Source of the DNA: Candidatus Rhodobacter oscarellae
GTDB taxonomy: Bacteria > Pseudomonadota > Alphaproteobacteria > Rhodobacterales > Rhodobacteraceae
NCBI RefSeq assembly: GCF_001078595.1
Contig: NZ_LFTY01000002.1
Location: 3,095,773-3,159,772, forward strand
Direction of reading: 5' to 3'
Length of the DNA: 64,000 bases
Positions within the stretch are counted from its first letter, which is position 1; the number at the start of each line of letters is the position of its first letter. This document shows, piece after piece, positions 30,254 through 38,543 of the stretch. The position numbers and the translations under genes are program-made. The notes under the pieces are model-generated. The model searched no databases and was not told where the DNA came from. It worked only from the letters and a program-made list of their open reading frames with translations.

Positions 30254-30269
30254 ATAGTAGACCGAGATC

Positions 30270-30689
30270 ATGCGCATAAACGATGACATCACGATCGAGG
30301 ATTGGGAGCTGTCCGAGCAGTTTATCCGCGCCTCTGGCCCCGGCGGGCAGAACGTCAACAAGGTCTCTAGCGCGGTCGAGCTGCGGTTCGAGGCGGCGCG
30401 TTCGCCCAATCTGCCCGGCCCGGTCAAGGCGCGGCTCAAGCGGCTGGCCGGGCGGCGCTGGACGCAGGATGGCGCGCTGATCCTGCAGGTCGACGAGACC
30501 CGCAGCCAGGCGCGCAACCGCGATATCGCCCGCGAACGCCTGGCCGAGCTGATAAAAAAGGCCCTCATCCAGCCCAAAAAGCGCATCAAGACCCGCCCAA
30601 CGCTCGGCTCTAAGAACCGCAGGATCAAGGCCAAGAAGGTCCGCGGCGAGGTGAAATCCCTGCGCGGGCGCGTCGTAGACAGCGACTGA
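30270..30689 (+). CDS. arfB: Alternative ribosome-rescue factor ArfB (YaeJ)
   Basis: A 139-residue release-factor homologue. The peptidyl-tRNA hydrolysis motif GGQ occurs in ASGPGGQNVNKVSSAVELR. The basic C-terminal tail (KKALIQPKKRIKTRP ... KKVRGEVKSLRGRV) enters the empty mRNA channel of stalled ribosomes. It lacks the codon-recognition domain of RF1/RF2, as expected. It rescues ribosomes on nonstop mRNAs, backing up tmRNA. A terminator lies directly upstream. Confidence 0.95.
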   Translation: MRINDDITIEDWELSEQFIRASGPGGQNVNKVSSAVELRFEAARSPNLPGPVKARLKRLAGRRWTQDGALILQVDETRSQARNRDIARERLAELIKKALIQPKKRIKTRPTLGSKNRRIKAKKVRGEVKSLRGRVVDSD

Positions 30690-30725
30690 CCCGATGCGGT
30701 ACGCTCGTAAATATTGGAGGGTGCC

Positions 30726-31721
30726 ATGGATTTCATCGAACGCAATCGCATTGAACAGGGCTTTGCCCCGATCTTTCAAGACGAGGTTCGCCCCAGGCTC
30801 GTCGCGCTAGAGCAGCAGCGCCAAGGCCGTCTGGCCTTGGCAAAGAGGTGGATCCGCATCCTCATCGGCGTCGCCGTCGCGGCGGTCATAATTATGGTCG
30901 TGATGTTTGGGGATCATGAGTTGATTTTGCCGATTGTTCTTGCTGTGGTTGGGTTCAGCGCCTTCGGGTCGCTTACCATCTGGAGACGCCAGTCCGCCAA
31001 CTGGTCCGACAACGTGTCCGAGGTGATCATGCCGGCCATTTGTCGCCATGTCGGCAATCTCAGCTATGACAGATCAGGTGGCGATGGCATCGATACGGAC
31101 AATATGGATCGTCTGGGGATGCTTAGCAGCTTCAACATCGCAAACTTCAAAGACCGGCTAGAAGGCAGCTACCGCGACACAAGATTTGTATTGGTCAAGG
31201 CGCATCTGCAAAAACGGAAAAGGTCGAGTCCAGACAACAGAGAGAGAACCACCACCACGGTTTTTAGAGGCCTACTGTTCTGGATCTCTGTGCCGGTCGC
31301 GGCGCCCGAGCCGATCCTGATCACCCGTGAACTTGGGAAGATGGAAAATAAGCTGGCCGAGATCTTCTCGGGCAAGAGCGGGCGCGGCATGCCCAACGTC
31401 AGCTTCGATCATCCCGAGTTCGAGGCCGCATTCGAGGTCTATTCCAACGACCCCGACGCCGCGCATCGCATGATGCCGTCCGCCTTCCTGGACAGCCTGC
31501 TGACCATCGGCACGCAGGAAACGGATCGCCGTGGCATCCAGAGTATGATCGCGGGCTTTTATGGCGACAACTTCTACATGACGCTCAAGCAGTCGATCGA
31601 CTCCTTCCTTCAGATGGGGTCACTGAACACGCCGGTGGCTGATATGGAGGATGATGTTCACGCGATTTTCGCCGACATTGATATGATCCATCGCATCATC
31701 GACCGGCTGCATGGCGACTAG
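30726..31721 (+). CDS. DUF3137 family membrane protein
   Basis: A 331-residue protein with two membrane helices close to the N-terminus (about residues 44-64 and 69-88, WIRILIGVAVAAVIIMVVMF and LILPIVLAVVGFSAFGSL) and a large C-terminal soluble domain matching DUF3137 (RDTRFVLVKAHL, VFRGLLFWISVP, DPDAAHRMMPSAFLDSL). Function unknown. ATG at 30726 follows GGAGGG. The next gene begins 13 bases after its stop. Confidence 0.82.
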   Translation: MDFIERNRIEQGFAPIFQDEVRPRLVALEQQRQGRLALAKRWIRILIGVAVAAVIIMVVMFGDHELILPIVLAVVGFSAFGSLTIWRRQSANWSDNVSEVIMPAICRHVGNLSYDRSGGDGIDTDNMDRLGMLSSFNIANFKDRLEGSYRDTRFVLVKAHLQKRKRSSPDNRERTTTTVFRGLLFWISVPVAAPEPILITRELGKMENKLAEIFSGKSGRGMPNVSFDHPEFEAAFEVYSNDPDAAHRMMPSAFLDSLLTIGTQETDRRGIQSMIAGFYGDNFYMTLKQSIDSFLQMGSLNTPVADMEDDVHAIFADIDMIHRIIDRLHGD

Positions 31722-31734
31722 CAAGGAGACTAAC

Positions 31735-32967
31735 TTGGGCAAGGATAGAGCCTATTTCCTGCTGCTGAACCTTGGCCATTTCCTGGACCATCTGTTCACA
31801 TTGATCTTCGCGACGGTCGCGGCGTTGGCCTTGGTGCGCGAATGGGGCGTCAGCTATTCCGAGCTGCTCGCCTATGCCGCGCCGGGCTTCTTCGCCTTTG
31901 GGGCCTTCGCGCTGCCCGCCGGGTGGCTGGCGGATAAATGGAGCCGCGACGGCATGATGGTGGTGTTCTTTGTCGGAATCGGGCTGGCCTCGATTGCGAC
32001 GAGCTTTGCGCAGACCCCGGTGCAGATCGGGATCGGGCTCTTTGTCGTGGGCGTCTTTGCGGCGATCTACCACCCCGTCGGGCTGGCGATTGTCACGATG
32101 AAGTGGCGCAACACAGGCATGCGCATCGCCGCGAATGGGGTGTGGGGGAACCTGGGCGTGGCCTCGGCGGCGCTGCTGACGGGCTATTTGATCGACAATG
32201 GCGGCTGGCGCATGGCCTTCGTTTGGCCCGGTTTAGTGTCGATTCTGGTGGGTGTCGCCTATGCTTGGCTGCGCTGGGATGGGATCTGGGAGGAGCACCG
32301 CGCTTCTAAGGCGCCGACCCCGCCCGAACCGATGAGCCCCGACTACCGCCGCGTGCTGATGCGCGTCTCGGGCATAGTGTTCCTGACCACGGCGGTGGCC
32401 TCTATCAACTTTCAGTCCACGACCTTCGCCCTGCCCAAGATGTTCGAGGAACGCCTGTCCGGCCTCGCGTCGCGCATCGCAGAGATGACCGCGCAGGGGG
32501 ACGTGGCCACGGTGATCGGCGCGCTGGCCTTCGTGACCTTCGCGGTGGCCTCGCTGGCGCAGCTAGTGGTGGGCGCCTCGCTGGACAGGTTCGGCCCCCG
32601 CCGGGTGTTCATGGTGGTCGCGGCGTTGCAGATCGTGTTCTTTGCGCTCTCGCCGGGGCTGACGGACGGGCTGGCGCTGGCCGCGGCGCTGGGCTTTATG
32701 CTGGGCGCGTTCGGGCAGATCCCGATCAACGACTTCCTGATCGGCAAGCTGGCCAGCGGCTCGGCCCGCGCGCGGATCTACGGGGTGCGCTATGTGGTGG
32801 CCTTCACGGTGCTGGCGGCGGCGCTGCCGCTGATCGCCTTCGTGCACGCGCGCTGGGGCTTCGACACGCTGTTCTTGATCCTCGCGGGCGCGGCGGCGGT
32901 GATCTTCTGCGCGGTGGCGATGCTGCCGCGCGAGCTGCCCCGGCAGGAGCCCGTTGCGGCGGAATAG
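31735..32967 (+). CDS. MFS transporter
   Basis: A 410-residue major facilitator with about 12 membrane helices and the loop motif GWLADKWSRDGMM; IYHPVGLAIVTMKW resembles fosmidomycin-resistance-type members. Substrate unknown. The start is taken as TTG at 31735, six bases after AAGGAG. An in-frame ATG at 31711 overlaps the previous gene and has no ribosome-binding site. An amidinotransferase operon follows after 168 bases, so functional linkage is possible but weak. Confidence 0.85.
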   Translation: MGKDRAYFLLLNLGHFLDHLFTLIFATVAALALVREWGVSYSELLAYAAPGFFAFGAFALPAGWLADKWSRDGMMVVFFVGIGLASIATSFAQTPVQIGIGLFVVGVFAAIYHPVGLAIVTMKWRNTGMRIAANGVWGNLGVASAALLTGYLIDNGGWRMAFVWPGLVSILVGVAYAWLRWDGIWEEHRASKAPTPPEPMSPDYRRVLMRVSGIVFLTTAVASINFQSTTFALPKMFEERLSGLASRIAEMTAQGDVATVIGALAFVTFAVASLAQLVVGASLDRFGPRRVFMVVAALQIVFFALSPGLTDGLALAAALGFMLGAFGQIPINDFLIGKLASGSARARIYGVRYVVAFTVLAAALPLIAFVHARWGFDTLFLILAGAAAVIFCAVAMLPRELPRQEPVAAE

Positions 32968-33135
32968 AATCCGGCTTCCTTGGCGCCCGCAACCATGCTA
33001 ACCGGCAAGCGGATCTCCGGCGATGGCGTCGCCGGTCCGGGACCGCCCAGATCGTATCACCCTTCCTGCACGCCGGGACTTTCGATCGGGAGATTGGAGG
33101 ACCTGCCAATCCCCAAGCAAGGAATGGAGAGACCG

Positions 33136-34260
33136 ATGGCCTGGTCACCTGAGAAAACCCAAGTCAATTCCTGGAACGAGTGGGACCCGCTGCGCCACGT
33201 GATCGTGGGCCGCGCGGATGACTGCCACATCCCGCCCGAAGAGCCCGCCCTGGACGCCAAGGTGCCCGAGGACAGCGACATGCGCGGCCAGTGGGGGCGC
33301 CGCCCGCAAGAGACCATCGACCGCGCCAATGAGCTGCTCGACAGTTTCGCCGCCCAGCTCCAGGCCCGCGGCGTCCGCGTCGACCGGCCCACGCCCATCG
33401 ACCACGCGCTGCCCGCCACCACGCCGGATTTCCACACCGACAGCCAGTTCGGCTGCATGCCGCCGCGCGACGTGCTGCTGACCGTGGGCGCCGAGATCCT
33501 AGAGGCGACGATGTCCTATCGCTGCCGCTGGTTTGAGTATCTCAACTACCGCCCGCTGATGCAGCAATACTGGGACGAAGACCCCAAATTCAGACACGAA
33601 TCCGCCCCGAAACCGCGTTTGACCGATGCGGATTACCATCCGGATTACCTGTCCGAGAAGATCGGCGTCGAGAAGCGCCTGCAATGGGCGGCCGAGAAGT
33701 TCTTTGTGACCACCGAGGAAGAGCCGCTCTTCGACGCCGCCGACGTGCTGCGGTTCGGGCGCGACCTGGTGGTGCAGCACGGCTTCACCACGAACCTGAA
33801 GGGGATCGAGTGGCTCCGGCGGCATTTCCCCGACCACCGCGTGCATACGGTGAACTTCCCAGGCGACCCCTACCCGATCCATATCGACGCGACCTTCACG
33901 CCGCTGCGCCCCGGGCTGATCCTGAACAACCCGCAGCGGCGCCTGCCCGAGGGCCAGCGGGATATGTTTGAAAGGAACGGCTGGGAGATCGTCGACGCCG
34001 CGCAGCCTGCGCATAACGCGCCGCCGCCGCTCTGCTATTCGTCGGTGTGGCTCAGCATGAATGTGCTTGTGTTAGATCCGAAAACCGTCTGCGTCGAGAA
34101 GTCCGAGGTCTACCAGGCCGAGCAGATGGATAAGCTGGGGATGGAGGTTGTCGAGGTCGAGCTGCGCGACGCCTACGCCTTTGGCGGCGGGCTGCATTGC
34201 TGCACGGCGGATGTCTATCGCGAGGGGGGCTGCGAAGACTACTTCCCGCATCTGGCATGA
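33136..34260 (+). CDS. Glycine/inosamine-type amidinotransferase
   Basis: A 374-residue member of the arginine:X amidinotransferase family. The catalytic Cys lies in GGGLHCCTADV, the His in PYPIHIDATFTPLRPG and the N-terminal blocks are NSWNEWDPLRHVIVG and HTDSQFGCMPPRDVLL. It would move the amidino group of arginine to an amine, for example glycine to give guanidinoacetate; the acceptor is not readable from sequence. ATG at 33136 has GGAGAG ahead. Its TGA overlaps the next ATG (ATGA) with a phosphotransferase gene, indicating an operon. Confidence 0.88.
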   Translation: MAWSPEKTQVNSWNEWDPLRHVIVGRADDCHIPPEEPALDAKVPEDSDMRGQWGRRPQETIDRANELLDSFAAQLQARGVRVDRPTPIDHALPATTPDFHTDSQFGCMPPRDVLLTVGAEILEATMSYRCRWFEYLNYRPLMQQYWDEDPKFRHESAPKPRLTDADYHPDYLSEKIGVEKRLQWAAEKFFVTTEEEPLFDAADVLRFGRDLVVQHGFTTNLKGIEWLRRHFPDHRVHTVNFPGDPYPIHIDATFTPLRPGLILNNPQRRLPEGQRDMFERNGWEIVDAAQPAHNAPPPLCYSSVWLSMNVLVLDPKTVCVEKSEVYQAEQMDKLGMEVVEVELRDAYAFGGGLHCCTADVYREGGCEDYFPHLA

Positions 34261-35171
34261 CCACCCCGGCGGGCATGGCCGCGCCCTGGGGCGGGACCGT
34301 CACCCGGATGGTGACGGAGCGCGAGAACCGGGTCTACGAGATGGCCCTGCCATCCGGTGAACGGGCCGCTTTGCGCCTGCATAGGGTCGAGTATCAGACC
34401 GGCCAGGCCATTGAGGACGAGCTGAAATGGACAGAGGCCCTGGCGCAACAGGGCTTCCCCTGTCCTAGGCCCGTGCCGACGCTTTCCGGTGATCTGGTGG
34501 TCGAGACGCCCGACGGGCTGGTCACCGCCGTGACCTGGGTCGACGCGGAACCCCTGGCGGATCGCTTCGATGCCGGCACGCCGCTTGCGCCAGAGCTTCG
34601 CCGGCTTGGCGCGTTGCTCGCCCGCCTTCACACGCTGACCGACGCCTCGGGATTGACCCTAAACCGGCACGCCTGGAACCGGGACGGCCTGACCGGCCCC
34701 GACCCGCTCTGGGGGCGCTATTGGGAGAACCCGGCGCTGCGCGACGCGGAAGCGCAGGCTCTTGTTGCGGCGCGCGATACCGCGCGCGATTACCTCTCGG
34801 GGCAGGCCGGGTTGGACGAGGGGCTGATCCATGCCGACGCGATTGCCGAGAACGTGCTTTGCACGGATCGGGACATGTGGCTGATCGATTTCGATGACAG
34901 CGGCACGGGCTACCGGCTCTATGATCTGGGCGTGGCCTTGGTGCAATTCTGGCAGCATGCGGATTTCGCGGATCTGGTGTCGAGCATCGCCGAGGGCTAC
35001 GCTGGCGAGCGCGGTTGCGACGCGGCGCCCTTGGTGGCGGATATCCCAAAGTTCACCGCCATGCGCGGGCTGTCCTCGGCGGGCTGGCTGATCGCGCGGG
35101 CCGGGCCGGAGGACCCGCGCCACCGCCGCTATGTGGATCGGGCACTGGGACTGGCGCGGCGGTATCTGTAG
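34257..35171 (+). CDS. Aminoglycoside phosphotransferase-fold kinase (APH/ChoK family)
   Basis: A 304-residue kinase. The catalytic loop is LIHADAIAENVL (HxD...N) and the metal-binding Asp sits in WLIDFDDSGTGYRLYDLG. RENRVYEMALPSG and AALRLHR mark the nucleotide-binding lobe. It overlaps the amidinotransferase gene by four bases, so it may phosphorylate the same guanidino or amino compound or its precursor. Homoserine-kinase-II-like or choline-kinase-like activity are alternatives. Confidence 0.82.
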   Translation: MTTPAGMAAPWGGTVTRMVTERENRVYEMALPSGERAALRLHRVEYQTGQAIEDELKWTEALAQQGFPCPRPVPTLSGDLVVETPDGLVTAVTWVDAEPLADRFDAGTPLAPELRRLGALLARLHTLTDASGLTLNRHAWNRDGLTGPDPLWGRYWENPALRDAEAQALVAARDTARDYLSGQAGLDEGLIHADAIAENVLCTDRDMWLIDFDDSGTGYRLYDLGVALVQFWQHADFADLVSSIAEGYAGERGCDAAPLVADIPKFTAMRGLSSAGWLIARAGPEDPRHRRYVDRALGLARRYL

Positions 35172-35190
35172 GGCGGGACTTGTCCCGCCC
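35171..35190 (+). terminator. Hairpin after the amidinotransferase-kinase operon
   Basis: Perfect nine-base stem gggcgggac/gtcccgccc with loop tt, overlapping the kinase stop codon. There is no U-tract, so termination strength is uncertain. Confidence 0.5.
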
Positions 35191-35235
35191 CCCTCACCGC
35201 GCGCTCTGTTAACCATGCCAATGGCCGACATGCGC

Positions 35236-35274
35236 GCCGACGTTTTGCCGACGCTTTGCCGACGTTTTGCCGAC
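35236..35274. repeat. 11-bp tandem repeat (gccgacgtttt), 3.5 copies
   Basis: gccgacgtttt, gccgacgcttt, gccgacgtttt, then gccgac, in phase with the DNA helix. It lies in the 186-base gap between two convergent genes. It could be a multi-site protein-binding array or slippage product. Confidence 0.85.
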
Positions 35275-35357
35275 AGCGCTTTTGCCTTGGTTTTATGGGG
35301 TTAACCTACTGATTCGCGGGGTTGGTGGGCGCGGCAGTGAAAGATCTTGTTAACGCT

Positions 35358-36650
35358 CTAGACGAAGACGTCCTCTTCCACCTGCTCCCCCACCCCAAAC
35401 ACCTGCTTGTAGCGCGCGATCTGGTCGTCGGGTCCCATCGCCTTGCGGGGGTTGTCGCTGAGCTTCACCGTGGGCCGCCCATCGGCGGCCACCGCCTTGC
35501 AGACCAGGCTAAACGGGGCCAGCGCGTCCCCGGGCGTCAGCCCGCGGAAGTCGTTTGTCAGCAGCGTGCCCCAGCCGAAAGAGACCCGAACCCGCCCAAA
35601 AAACTGCCCATGCAGCTCGGCGATCTTGTCCACGTCCAGCCCGTCCGAGAAGATCACCAGCTTCTCGCGCGGGTCCTCGCCCCGGTCCAGCCACCACTTG
35701 ATCGCAATCTCAGCGCCCGTCGCCGGATCGCCGCTGTCGATGCGGATGCCGGTCCAACCGGCCAGCCAGTCCGGCGCGTTGTCCAGGAATCCTTGCGTGC
35801 CATAGGTGTCGGGCAGGATGATGCGCAGGTTGCCGTCATGCTCCTTTTGCCAGTCCTCCAGAACCTGATAGGGCGCCTGCGCAAGGCTCGTGTCGTCATC
35901 GGCTAATGCGCTGTAAACCATGGGCAATTCATGGGCGTTGGTGCCGATCGCCTCAACGTCCCGGTTCTTGGCGATCAGGCAGTTCGAGGTGCCGATGAAC
36001 TTGTTGCCCAGCCCTTCGAGCATTGCTTGCGCGCACCAGTCTTGCCAGAGGAACGAGTGCCGCCGCCGGGTGCCAAAATCGGCAATCAAAAGCCCGTCCA
36101 GGTCCCGCAGACGGTCCACCTTCTCCCACAGCTTGGTCATGGCGCGGGCGTAAAGCACCTGCAGCTCGAACTTGCGCATCTCGCCCAGCACGGCGCGCCC
36201 GCGCAGCTCCATCAGCACGGCCAAAGCGGGGATCTCCCACAGCATGACCTCTGGCCAGGAACCCTCGAAGGTCAGCTCATACTGCCCGTCGCGTTTCTCT
36301 AGGTGGTAGGGCGGCAGGCGCAGCGCCTCGAACCACTCCATGAACTCGGATGTGAACATCTGCCGCTTGCCGTAGAAGGTGTTGCCGCGCAGCCAGGTGC
36401 TTTCGCCGCGGCTGAGGCTGAGCGATCGGATGTGGTCCAACTGCTCGCGCAGCTCGCCCTCGTCGATCAGCTCGGCCAGGCGCACATCCTTGGTGCGGTT
36501 GATCAGGCTAAAGGTGACCTGCGCATCGGACTTGTTGCGGAAAACCGATTGGCACATCAGCAGCTTGTAGAAATCCGTGTCGATCAACGACCGCACAATG
36601 GGGTCGATCTTCCATTTGTGGTTCCAGACGCGTGTGGCGATATCGACCAT
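35358..36650 (-). CDS. pncB: Nicotinate phosphoribosyltransferase
   Basis: A 430-residue PncB, normal length. It makes nicotinate mononucleotide from nicotinate and PRPP in NAD salvage. The N-terminus SLIDTDFYKLLMCQSVF is conserved, the regulatory phospho-His is in IGTNAHELPMVYSALA, and the PRPP site is near IRIDSGDPATG and VIFSDGLDV. AAGGG precedes the ATG. PncA, the preceding enzyme of the pathway, is encoded 3 kb to the right on the same strand but in a separate unit. Confidence 0.96.
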   Translation of the reverse strand: MVDIATRVWNHKWKIDPIVRSLIDTDFYKLLMCQSVFRNKSDAQVTFSLINRTKDVRLAELIDEGELREQLDHIRSLSLSRGESTWLRGNTFYGKRQMFTSEFMEWFEALRLPPYHLEKRDGQYELTFEGSWPEVMLWEIPALAVLMELRGRAVLGEMRKFELQVLYARAMTKLWEKVDRLRDLDGLLIADFGTRRRHSFLWQDWCAQAMLEGLGNKFIGTSNCLIAKNRDVEAIGTNAHELPMVYSALADDDTSLAQAPYQVLEDWQKEHDGNLRIILPDTYGTQGFLDNAPDWLAGWTGIRIDSGDPATGAEIAIKWWLDRGEDPREKLVIFSDGLDVDKIAELHGQFFGRVRVSFGWGTLLTNDFRGLTPGDALAPFSLVCKAVAADGRPTVKLSDNPRKAMGPDDQIARYKQVFGVGEQVEEDVFV

Positions 36651-36723
36651 GACAAGCCCTTGGTTAACGGTGTTCCGTTAGAGCAAGCCCATGGCGCCTT
36701 GTCCAGCAAGCATTCCAACAGCA

Positions 36724-36752
36724 AAGGCCCCCCGCTCCGGGCGGAGGGCCTT
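36724..36752 (-). terminator. Terminator-like hairpin after the four-Cys protein gene
   Basis: aaggccccccgc (36724-36735) pairs with gcggagggcctt (36741-36752) with one mismatch, loop tccgg. On the minus strand it is followed by TTGCTGTTGG, a modest U-rich tail. It separates the small secreted protein from pncB. Confidence 0.6.
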
Positions 36753-36771
36753 CTTGGGCAGCAGGTTGGCC

Positions 36772-37116
36772 TTAGATTTTGCCGATCACAGCGCTGGGCG
36801 TTTCGCCGGTCTTCTTGAAGACCTTCGCGGGCGGCGCGGCGCGCTGCGGCACGATCTTGACCTTAAAGCGGCCGTTGCCATTGGACAGCAGCTTGAGCTT
36901 GGCGCCCACGCCATTCGCGGCGTTGGCGTTGTGATACTCGTCGCAGGCGTTCATACCTGATTCCGAGCACGCTTCTGGATGGTTGGTGCCGTTACAGGCG
37001 TTGATCACGTGATTGTAGCAGTCGGGCAGCGAGGCACCAGCATTGCCCGCGAAAGAGGCGGGGGCGGTCAGGGTCAGGCTGGTCAGCGCGGCTGCGATAA
37101 GGGTAATACGGGTCAA
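36772..37116 (-). CDS. Small secreted protein with a four-cysteine motif
   Basis: A 114-residue exported protein. The signal peptide is residues 1-23, ending SFAG. The mature N-terminus has four evenly spaced cysteines, C-x7-C-x8-C-x7-C (DCYNHVINAC ... EACSESGMNAC), and a basic C-terminal part (KLKLLSNGNGRFKVKIVP). The spacing could support a disulfide-clamped helical hairpin. The start is TTG at 37114-37116 behind TGGAGAT. I do not recognise a family. It lies downstream of the sigma/anti-sigma/peptidase genes, with a 194-base gap. Confidence 0.7.
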   Translation of the reverse strand: MTRITLIAAALTSLTLTAPASFAGNAGASLPDCYNHVINACNGTNHPEACSESGMNACDEYHNANAANGVGAKLKLLSNGNGRFKVKIVPQRAAPPAKVFKKTGETPSAVIGKI

Positions 37117-37310
37117 TTAAATCTCCATTTGGTGTATGGTTTTAGGTCATTTCCTCGTTTTCGTAGCTATGTGTCGTGTGACCCGTCGAACCGGTTCAAA
37201 CGCGCGCGAAAAAAATGCGAGAAAATCCACAAGATATTGAGAATAATGAGATAAAATCTAGGCCGACGCGGATCGCAAAGAACCTCTAGCAGGACCTGAA
37301 TCAGAGCGCT

Positions 37311-38534
37311 TTAGCAGCCCTGTATCTGAACCAGGCCCCAGCCGTATTCCGCATCGCGCCCGGCGCTGCCCAGATCCGTCACCCCGCGCCGCAGGGCGCT
37401 GCGCACAGCGGCGGTGGACCCCGCGCCGCGCTTCACCGCATGGGCGGCGATGCCTGTCACGATCGGTGCCGCGAATGAGGTGCCCGAGGCGTAGCTGCCG
37501 CCCCGCGTCTTGGCGACATAGAGGTCGACGCCGGGTGCCGCGAACTCGATATAGCCGCCGCGATTGGCCTTGCGATATCGCCTGGCGGCGGCGTCCACGG
37601 CTGTCACCGCAATGACATTCGGCGAGGCCGCAGGGTAGGTGGCTTTGGTGCTGGAGTTGTTGCCAACGGCGGCGACCATGATCGCGCCGCGCCGCGCCGA
37701 TGTGGCAATCAGGTCCGCAAGCGCGGTGTTTGATGGCCCGGCAAAGCTCATGTTTATGAGCCGCGCGCGGTTAGACAGCAACCAGTCCAGAGCGGCGGCT
37801 ATGCGCTCGACATCCGCCGCGGGGCCGCGTCTCTCCTTGGCAAAGGCACTGGCGGCAAAAAGCTGTGCGCCGGGGCTGAACCCGGTCAGCGCGCCGCCGG
37901 GGTCATCCCCAACGATCAACGCGGCCACGCCCGTGCCGTGGTTGGCGTCCGTGGCCTTTTCCCTCGGCCCCAGCACGCTTTTCACGGTCAGGCCCGCACC
38001 GGCCAAGGCGGGGTGCCGAGGGTCGACCGGGCCGTCGATCATTCCGATCCGCAGCCCATTGGCGCGGCAGCCGCCCTGGCCGGACAGTCCGACCAGTTGC
38101 GGCGCGAATATGCGCGGTTTGCTTTGCGCGAACCGGTAAAAATTATGCACGTCGATCTGCGTTTGCGCGGCCGCCTGCGCGAGGATCCGACGCGCCCCGG
38201 CAAGGGGCAGGCCATTTAGGTCGAACACCTGCACGCTGCGGTTAAGCGTGCCGAATGTCCGCGCCCGCAGCAGTGTCGCCCCCGCAGAGGTTAGCGCATT
38301 GGCGGCGGCGTTGGCCTGTCCGACAGGGCCCGAAGTAATGAACTCAAAGCGCCCGCCCAGCGCCAAGGCCGCGTCGGTCCGTTGGCGCGTTGGTTCGCCG
38401 TCGTTGTCGTTGCGAGGCGTGGTCGCGCCCTGTCCTGCTGGTGGCGCGGCCCCGGATTGCTGGGCGGCGACCGGCCCTGCCAGGACAGCAAAAGAGATAC
38501 AGACGAGTGCTACAACAAAACGCTTCGGGTGCAT
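37311..38534 (-). CDS. Secreted S8 (subtilisin-like) serine peptidase
   Basis: A 407-residue subtilase. The signal peptide (about 1-24) ends PVAAQ. A pro-region (about 60-135) has an I9-like beta-alpha pattern (GRFEFITSGPVGQANAA, SVQVFDLNGLPLAGARRIL). The catalytic domain contains Asp in GMIDGPVDPRHP, His in NHGTGVAALI and Ser in SGTSFAAPIVTGIA, and the oxyanion Asn region is VAAVGNNSS. All three catalytic residues are present. It follows the anti-sigma gene by nine bases, so it belongs to the sigma operon and may be its effector or a regulator of it. Confidence 0.92.
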   Translation of the reverse strand: MHPKRFVVALVCISFAVLAGPVAAQQSGAAPPAGQGATTPRNDNDGEPTRQRTDAALALGGRFEFITSGPVGQANAAANALTSAGATLLRARTFGTLNRSVQVFDLNGLPLAGARRILAQAAAQTQIDVHNFYRFAQSKPRIFAPQLVGLSGQGGCRANGLRIGMIDGPVDPRHPALAGAGLTVKSVLGPREKATDANHGTGVAALIVGDDPGGALTGFSPGAQLFAASAFAKERRGPAADVERIAAALDWLLSNRARLINMSFAGPSNTALADLIATSARRGAIMVAAVGNNSSTKATYPAASPNVIAVTAVDAAARRYRKANRGGYIEFAAPGVDLYVAKTRGGSYASGTSFAAPIVTGIAAHAVKRGAGSTAAVRSALRRGVTDLGSAGRDAEYGWGLVQIQGC

Positions 38535-38543
38535 TAGGGCCCC

